NCBI RefSeq assembly: GCF_039822205.1
Contig: NZ_JBAGBW010000029.1
Span: forward strand, 1-17,992
DNA from: Thermodesulfobium sp. 4217-1
Lineage (GTDB): Bacteria > Thermodesulfobiota > Thermodesulfobiia > Thermodesulfobiales > Thermodesulfobiaceae
DNA: 17,992 nucleotides
Direction of reading: 5' to 3'
Below, piece by piece: positions 1 to 7,818 of the stretch. Below the pieces are notes generated by a model. The model was given only the letters and a program-made list of their open reading frames with translations, was not told where the DNA came from and searched no databases. The translations under genes and the position numbers were made by a program. Each line of letters opens with the position of its first letter. Position 1 is the stretch's first letter.

Positions 1-1
1 T

Positions 2-3000
2 GTCGCAATCCCTTATTCATCAGGGAATCTTTCCAACCCAACTTGAGGTGAAAACAAAGTTTTTTGGAGTGTTTTTAAAAGAGTCGCAATCCCTTATTCA
101 TCAGGGAATCTTTCCAACCGTTATCAAAAAATTTGAAAAGGAGGTCTAAAAAAAGTCGCAATCCCTTATTCATCAGGGAATCTTTCCAACCAAAAAAAAA
201 AGAGGAGAGTGTGTGAAATGTCAGTCGCAATCCCTTATTCATCAGGGAATCTTTCCAACGATCTCCAAGATTGTTTGGCAAATACGCCACGCGATCGTCG
301 CAATCCCTTATTCATCAGGGAATCTTTCCAACAAGAGGTGCTGTCTTTGCCGTATAGCGGCAAGGAAAGCTCCACGTCGCAATCCCTTATTCATCAGGGA
401 ATCTTTCCAACAAGAACCAAATTCTGTTTACTACAGGCGGCAATGTGCCTGTAGTCGCAATCCCTTATTCATCAGGGAATCTTTCCAACTAGTAAGGGTG
501 GGAGCCAAGTGGGTCACCACTTGGTTTAAAGTCGCAATCCCTTATTCATCAGGGAATCTTTCCAACCGTAGGCGAAGAGGTGGCAGCATTTCAAAGTGGC
601 CCCATAGTCGCAATCCCTTATTCATCAGGGAATCTTTCCAACAGTACCGTGTTGATTTAAATAACGGTCCCACTGATAAGTCGCAATCCCTTATTCATCA
701 GGGAATCTTTCCAACTGATGCTGTATTCAGTCTTTGAGGGAAGGGACGGCCTTATTGTCGCAATCCCTTATTCATCAGGGAATCTTTCCAACCAGCAGTA
801 CAGGAAAAAACTTGATCCTCTTTAGCACAGGGGGTCGCAATCCCTTATTCATCAGGGAATCTTTCCAACCAAAGAAAAAAAGGATGGCCTGGTGTATGTC
901 AGGCCAGTGGTAAGTCGCAATCCCTTATTCATCAGGGAATCTTTCCAACTAGAAGGTAAAAATCTTATTCGTTTTAGAGGGGGGGTGTATAGTCGCAATC
1001 CCTTATTCATCAGGGAATCTTTCCAACCAAAAAAATGGTTGCAGTTTTTGAAGGGAAGGACGGCCTAAGACATAGTCGCAATCCCTTATTCATCAGGGAA
1101 TCTTTCCAACATTAGAGTAGGGGATACGTGGGTGACCACGTGGTTTGTAGAGTCGCAATCCCTTATTCATCAGGGAATCTTTCCAACCCCCCGTGATATT
1201 GATTTGGTTGAGGACTACACCCCCGTATAGTCGCAATCCCTTATTCATCAGGGAATCTTTCCAACTCATGGTGGACGGCCAGAAAATATTGAGCCTGCCA
1301 TTTGATGGGTCGCAATCCCTTATTCATCAGGGAATCTTTCCAACTAAACTTGGAACCAGGTGGATCACTTGGTTCCAGGACCCAGACAGTCGCAATCCCT
1401 TATTCATCAGGGAATCTTTCCAACTTTGTTTTTTGAAATTTAAAAAATTTTTGGGAGGTCTAAAGTCGCAATCCCTTATTCATCAGGGAATCTTTCCAAC
1501 ACTGCAATACAATGTATTGATGAGGTCAACCCTGTCGCAATCCCTTATTCATCAGGGAATCTTTCCAACAAAACAATTTTTGCAGTATTTTTGAAGGACG
1601 GGGAGTTTAGGTCGCAATCCCTTATTCATCAGGGAATCTTTCCAACAATGAGATCGTTAATGAGTTTAGAGGCCCCATCGTGGGCCTGTCGCAATCCCTT
1701 ATTCATCAGGGAATCTTTCCAACGAGTATGATTTCGAATAAGGGTTTAAAGCCCTGCAGCAATGGTCGCAATCCCTTATTCATCAGGGAATCTTTCCAAC
1801 TGGTTCAGTGAGGATAACCTTGCAAGTGTAGTGCCCTTTATGTCGCAATCCCTTATTCATCAGGGAATCTTTCCAACGCTCTACACTGATACTGTTCGCG
1901 TATATTATCCGAACAGATTGTCGCAATCCCTTATTCATCAGGGAATCTTTCCAACCTGGCAGGTTCAAAAATTTGAAAAAAGGGAGGTGCAAAAAGTCGC
2001 AATCCCTTATTCATCAGGGAATCTTTCCAACTTAAAACAAAAAACGGGAGGTTTACGATGAAAGAGTTTAAGTCGCAATCCCTTATTCATCAGGGAATCT
2101 TTCCAACTGCCTGGCAAATACTCCAGGCGTCATCAATTGACGATCTGTCGCAATCCCTTATTCATCAGGGAATCTTTCCAACAGATGTATCACGTTTTCA
2201 AAGTGGCCCCATAAGGGGCCAGTCGCAATCCCTTATTCATCAGGGAATCTTTCCAACAGTAGCAGAAGATGTATCACGTTTTCAAAGTGGCCCCCCCAGT
2301 CGCAATCCCTTATTCATCAGGGAATCTTTCCAACTCGTCAATAGCTTTAGAGGCCCCATCGTGGGCCTGGGTGTCTAGTCGCAATCCCTTATTCATCAGG
2401 GAATCTTTCCAACTATTGCGGGTGGTTGATGAGGATCCAGGTCTAATTAAGCTAGTCGCAATCCCTTATTCATCAGGGAATCTTTCCAACATTCACTATT
2501 CTTGTGTCAGAAGGGAGATGATGATGAGTTAAGTGTCGCAATCCCTTATTCATCAGGGAATCTTTCCAACTATATGCGCCCCGTAGTCAGAGTAGGAACA
2601 AAGGTTGTAATAAGTCGCAATCCCTTATTCATCAGGGAATCTTTCCAACCGTACTATAAAACTCATAGGGCTATTGGGAGAAGAAACAATGTCGCAATCC
2701 CTTATTCATCAGGGAATCTTTCCAACCGTTAAAGATGAAAAATTTTAAAAAGCTTACTGTTAATATTGTCGCAATCCCTTATTCATCAGGGAATCTTTCC
2801 AACATAGTACACCCCAGGTAGAGGGGGTTGGGGTATACGAAGTATTGTCGCAATCCCTTATTCATCAGGGAATCTTTCCAACCCCTTATAGAGTTACAAT
2901 AGAGTTACAGGCCCTGCAGTAAGTCGCAATCCCTTATTCATCAGGGAATCTTTCCAACTACCAGGATCAAATATTGAAGGTAGGGTTGAACGTTTATACT

Positions 3001-6000
3001 GTCGCAATCCCTTATTCATCAGGGAATCTTTCCAACATATACTTCCCCCAGTTCTGGAAAGACTACATCAAAAAGTCGCAATCCCTTATTCATCAGGGAA
3101 TCTTTCCAACAGAAATGAAGGCCTGAAGATGTATGGGAGGCGTAGTCCAGTCGCAATCCCTTATTCATCAGGGAATCTTTCCAACGGTTCATGGACAAGG
3201 ATCCGATGCAATATGATGTGTTGCTGAGTCGCAATCCCTTATTCATCAGGGAATCTTTCCAACAAGATGTTGTATGCAGTTTTTACAAGCAACAAGGGCC
3301 TGATACAGTCGCAATCCCTTATTCATCAGGGAATCTTTCCAACAGGGATATACCTAAGGATAAGTAAAAGGCATTGCACTTATTGTCGCAATCCCTTATT
3401 CATCAGGGAATCTTTCCAACATTCAAAGAATTAACCGTCCTTTTGGACGGCCAAAAAGTATTATGTCGCAATCCCTTATTCATCAGGGAATCTTTCCAAC
3501 AGGGAATGTCCCTGTTGTTGTAAACAATGAGATCGTCGCAATCCCTTATTCATCAGGGAATCTTTCCAACGTTGAAAGGTATGAAATGTTTTGCTGTGTA
3601 TCAAGTTGCAAGGTCGCAATCCCTTATTCATCAGGGAATCTTTCCAACATGAGCAACAGGTGTTTAAGGCTGCTAAACTTGAAATCCTGTCGCAATCCCT
3701 TATTCATCAGGGAATCTTTCCAACGGATCTGCTCCCTGATTGGAACCAGCCTGATTGGCTGAATGAAAGGTCGCAATCCCTTATTCATCAGGGAATCTTT
3801 CCAACAGGGAGGTAATAAAATGCTGTATGGAGTTTTTCAAGAAGGCAGGTCGCAATCCCTTATTCATCAGGGAATCTTTCCAACAGGGCCGTTTTAAAAA
3901 AAAAAATTTTAATCGGAGGCCTAAAATGAGTCGCAATCCCTTATTCATCAGGGAATCTTTCCAACTCTAATGGCAGGGCTTTTTGTTTTAAGTTAAAAAA
4001 AGTCGCAATCCCTTATTCATCAGGGAATCTTTCCAACTTGGTTGCTCATTGATGGTAGAAGAAGCAGCATATAAAGGTCGCAATCCCTTATTCATCAGGG
4101 AATCTTTCCAACATGCAGTTAAGTCTGAAAATGGAGAGTCTGCACATGCTGGTCGCAATCCCTTATTCATCAGGGAATCTTTCCAACGAAACAGGTGAGC
4201 CCTTAATAAAAGCTGAAGGGAGAATAGTCGCAATCCCTTATTCATCAGGGAATCTTTCCAACTTGAGGGAGGTTAAACATGAGCAAGTTTTTCGGAGTAT
4301 TTGTCGCAATCCCTTATTCATCAGGGAATCTTTCCAACACCACCTGGTTTATGGACCATAACCCCTTAGAGTATATGGTCGCAATCCCTTATTCATCAGG
4401 GAATCTTTCCAACTAGGGTGGTGGATGAAGGTTTAGCTCTGATAAGACTGTCGCAATCCCTTATTCATCAGGGAATCTTTCCAACGTCTCTGTCATGTGT
4501 TGACAAAGACAGTAGTAGTGGTAAAGTCGCAATCCCTTATTCATCAGGGAATCTTTCCAACACGATGAAGTTATCCTGGCAGATCTAGATTGTTATATAG
4601 TCGCAATCCCTTATTCATCAGGGAATCTTTCCAACGGCAGCTAACAGTCTTAATTGATGGTCAAAAAATCTTGTCGCAATCCCTTATTCATCAGGGAATC
4701 TTTCCAACACAAGTAGAGCAGCTTTTAGCAATCTTTTAAAGATCTGTCGCAATCCCTTATTCATCAGGGAATCTTTCCAACAAGGATGTGTGTGATCAGG
4801 AAGTTTTCAAGGCTTTAAAAAAGTCGCAATCCCTTATTCATCAGGGAATCTTTCCAACATAGACGGCCAAGAGGTTCTATCTCTACCGTTCATCGGTAGG
4901 TCGCAATCCCTTATTCATCAGGGAATCTTTCCAACATGGCGCCCCCAGGTTTATCATAGTAAAGAAAACAGAAAAGTCGCAATCCCTTATTCATCAGGGA
5001 ATCTTTCCAACTGGCAGATACCCTGCTAGGGTTTTGCAAGAAGAATAATTTGTCGCAATCCCTTATTCATCAGGGAATCTTTCCAACTATACCTTCCATG
5101 CATCAAGTGTTAATGATCTGAATCAGATGTCGCAATCCCTTATTCATCAGGGAATCTTTCCAACTAAGAATTGGTAAAGATATGTATTTAAAAGTGAGTA
5201 ATAAGTCGCAATCCCTTATTCATCAGGGAATCTTTCCAACCCACGTGGGTTACCACGTGGTTCATGGAAGATGCACCTGAAATGTCGCAATCCCTTATTC
5301 ATCAGGGAATCTTTCCAACTGCAATGAAAAAGTTAGTTGTAACAATAGATGGCCAGTCGCAATCCCTTATTCATCAGGGAATCTTTCCAACTGGTGGAAG
5401 GCCTGGGTGTATATGAGTTACTCAATAGTCGCAATCCCTTATTCATCAGGGAATCTTTCCAACCCTGGACAGTCTAGTCCAGGACTACCGTACGCCCCAG
5501 GTAAGTCGCAATCCCTTATTCATCAGGGAATCTTTCCAACATCGATGCCAGGTGGGTTACCATCTGGTTCGATGAGCAAAAGTCGCAATCCCTTATTCAT
5601 CAGGGAATCTTTCCAACCAGATATAGTTATATTTGTGTACAGAAACAATTATGTCGCAATCCCTTATTCATCAGGGAATCTTTCCAACGGGTTGAACGTT
5701 TACACTTCTAAGAAGTAACGTTCAATCACTAGTCGCAATCCCTTATTCATCAGGGAATCTTTCCAACCACGTGGGTTACCACGTGGTTTAAGGATGAAGA
5801 TCCAGTAAGTCGCAATCCCTTATTCATCAGGGAATCTTTCCAACAGTTAAAAATTGTTTTAGATGGCACTGAAATTTTAAGCCTGTCGCAATCCCTTATT
5901 CATCAGGGAATCTTTCCAACGTGAAGTACTGTGATGTGTGGGGCTATGCCCCATACGTCAAGTCGCAATCCCTTATTCATCAGGGAATCTTTCCAACTAG

Positions 6001-6987
6001 ATTTTATGGACTTGGTCCCCGTATAGGGGGCCAGGTCAAGTCGCAATCCCTTATTCATCAGGGAATCTTTCCAACTTGATTGAAGGAGTTGGGAGTAATG
6101 ATGTATGCAATTTTTGTCGCAATCCCTTATTCATCAGGGAATCTTTCCAACTTTGCACTGGTCCTGGTCTATGGGGGGCCACAAGCCCCCATGAGTCGCA
6201 ATCCCTTATTCATCAGGGAATCTTTCCAACTTACAAAAATGAAAGAGTTCAAAAAGCTATCAATCAGTATGTCGCAATCCCTTATTCATCAGGGAATCTT
6301 TCCAACTTTATGGGGGGCCACAAGCCCCCCGAACCATAGATTTGATGGTCGCAATCCCTTATTCATCAGGGAATCTTTCCAACTAACTGACTTCCCTGTG
6401 CTACTATCTCTGCCATCAGTCGCAATCCCTTATTCATCAGGGAATCTTTCCAACAACAAGTTCTTAATTTTGCCAACTTAGTTGCAAAGCTTGAAGTCGC
6501 AATCCCTTATTCATCAGGGAATCTTTCCAACAAAAACTGGTCTGATGCATTTAAGACCAGTTATCAAAATGTCGCAATCCCTTATTCATCAGGGAATCTT
6601 TCCAACACACCCATGGTACAGGGCCTAGGGGTGTATGAAGTAGTGTCGCAATCCCTTATTCATCAGGGAATCTTTCCAACTGCTCCTAAATGCTCTAAAA
6701 TTGAACGCAGTGAAAAAAAAAGTCGCAATCCCTTATTCATCAGGGAATCTTTCCAACTTTATCCCATACGATAAAGACTTTGTAGAAAGAATGGGAAAAG
6801 TCGCAATCCCTTATTCATCAGGGAATCTTTCCAACTATAGATTTGCTTGATTATGACTTTGAGTAAAGTTAGTCGCAATCCCTTATTCATCAGGGAATCT
6901 TTCCAACAGGCTTTAAAAATTGAAATCCTTGATAGTTTAGTCAAGGATTTCGTCGCAATCCCTTATTCATCAGGGAATCTTTCCAAC
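2..6987 (-). CRISPR. CRISPR array, 92 repeats of 36 bp and 91 complete spacers
   Basis: The 36-bp unit on the plus strand starts GTCGCAATCCCT and ends ATCTTTCCAAC. I located 92 copies by eye; all look identical. Starts run 2, 83, 155, 224, 297 ... 6722, 6800, 6872, 6952. Spacers are 33-47 bp, mostly 39-43. Position 1 is the end of another spacer, so the array continues beyond the left edge. Transcription is assigned to the minus strand because a strong promoter abuts the right end and because the transcribed repeat then ends in ATTGCGAC, resembling the ATTGAAA(C/G)-type 8-nt 5' handle of many type I and III crRNAs. In that orientation the repeat holds a 5-bp stem, TCCCT/AGGGA, around an 8-nt loop. 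There are no cas genes in the window, so the subtype is not fixed by context. Neither visible end shows repeat decay, suggesting an active or recently active array. The spacers are highly redundant; see findings. Confidence 0.99.
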
Positions 6988-7818
6988 TGTACCCATTATA
7001 AACCTTGATTTATCAATAGTCAAATAGATAAGATCCTCGGAAGGGGTGGGTATGATTTTCTATCATAATTCTAAGCAGTGCCCAATCCCAATTTTCGGCT
7101 ATATTAAGCTAAAAAATTTTCCTCGGATGAAAACGAATTTAAGCCATTTTTTGGACTTCGTTGGGATACCAGTATACAGTTGAAAAAATAACTTTATTTG
7201 ATTGTCAAAGAACAAAAATTTATTCATATGATTACTCAAACTTCCAAATTATATCATATATTTTTGTTAACTGACGAAAATTTTATCCCTTAAGAAAATT
7301 TTAATTTTGCCACCAAATTAAAGAATTCTTTAGGAATTGGGTGGATAAGAGAACATAAGCTGGATATAGCTAAAAAATTATCAAGCGCCTTTGCATAAAT
7401 TGCAGATTAGATTAACAATTCATTAACAGATGTCAGATATATTTATCATTTAAGAATTTTAATCAGCTAATAAATTTTGCCAGGCTATATGTAGAGGCAA
7501 TATATTTAATTCTTAAAAGTACGATAAAATTTCTTATTCATATATTGAACAAATGTCCAAATAAGTTTAAAATTGAGTGTAAAAAGCTTAGAGGGGAATC
7601 CTAAAATCGATACAAAGTTAAATTTTGCTATAAATGAATTTGATCGAAGGTTATTCGCCAGCCTTAGAGCTTTAGAAAAAGGTCTAAAATTTTACTTGCT
7701 ATTTGACAATATCATGCGATTGGTGAATTTGGAAATTGGCGCTCTATATTAAATTCATATTTCTATACTTTCTGGTCAGCCTTCAATCTTTCTTGAAATT
7801 TGAAAGAGAGCTTTAAAT
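6988..7818. other. AT-rich non-coding region: CRISPR leader and divergent operon upstream region
   Basis: These 831 bp hold no convincing gene. The left part is the array leader with the promoter described separately. A short inverted repeat, TATGAT (7051-7056) and ATCATA (7062-7067) with a 5-nt loop, lies about 65-80 bp from the first repeat and could be a leader anchor site for adaptation, but it is weak evidence. The string GCTAAAAAATT occurs near 7109 and 7368, probably chance in AT-rich DNA. The right part should carry the promoter for the helicase operon. A TTGACA at 7703-7708 has no good -10 box at 16-18 bp, so I do not call that promoter. The start codon at 7819 is preceded by AAAGAGAG at 7803-7810, a plausible ribosome-binding site. 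Confidence 0.7.
6995..7023 (-). promoter_or_regulatory. Array promoter in the CRISPR leader
   Basis: Read on the minus strand, TTGACT (7023 to 7018) is followed by exactly 17 bp and then TATAAT (7000 to 6995). Seven bases, GGGTACA, then separate the -10 box from the first repeat at 6987, so the predicted transcription start lies at or just before the repeat edge. This near-consensus sigma-70-type promoter fixes the array direction as right to left and marks the right end as the leader-proximal, spacer-acquiring end. It is inferred from sequence only. Confidence 0.8.

Noticed and set aside
75-6944. Many open reading frames of 60-174 codons across the array with recurring peptides such as SQSLIHQGIFPT, AIPYSSGNLSN or WKDSLMNKGL
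   Set aside because: The repeat is 36 bp, a multiple of three, and has no stop in any plus-strand frame, so it creates chance open frames. They are translations of repeats and not genes.
2-6987. Plus-strand transcription of the array from the left
   Set aside because: The consensus promoter abuts the right end pointing leftward, and the ATTGCGAC 3' end of the repeat on the minus strand resembles known 5' handles. The left edge is not visible, so this rests on the right end only.
7703-7708. TTGACA as -35 box for the helicase operon
   Set aside because: No acceptable -10 box lies 16-18 bp downstream; AATTTG is the best there.
7573-7752. TTG-initiated open frame of 59 codons in the leader region, containing FDRRLFASLRALEKGLKFYL
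   Set aside because: No ribosome-binding site, a weak start codon and no recognised family. It may be a gene remnant, but the evidence is too thin to call.
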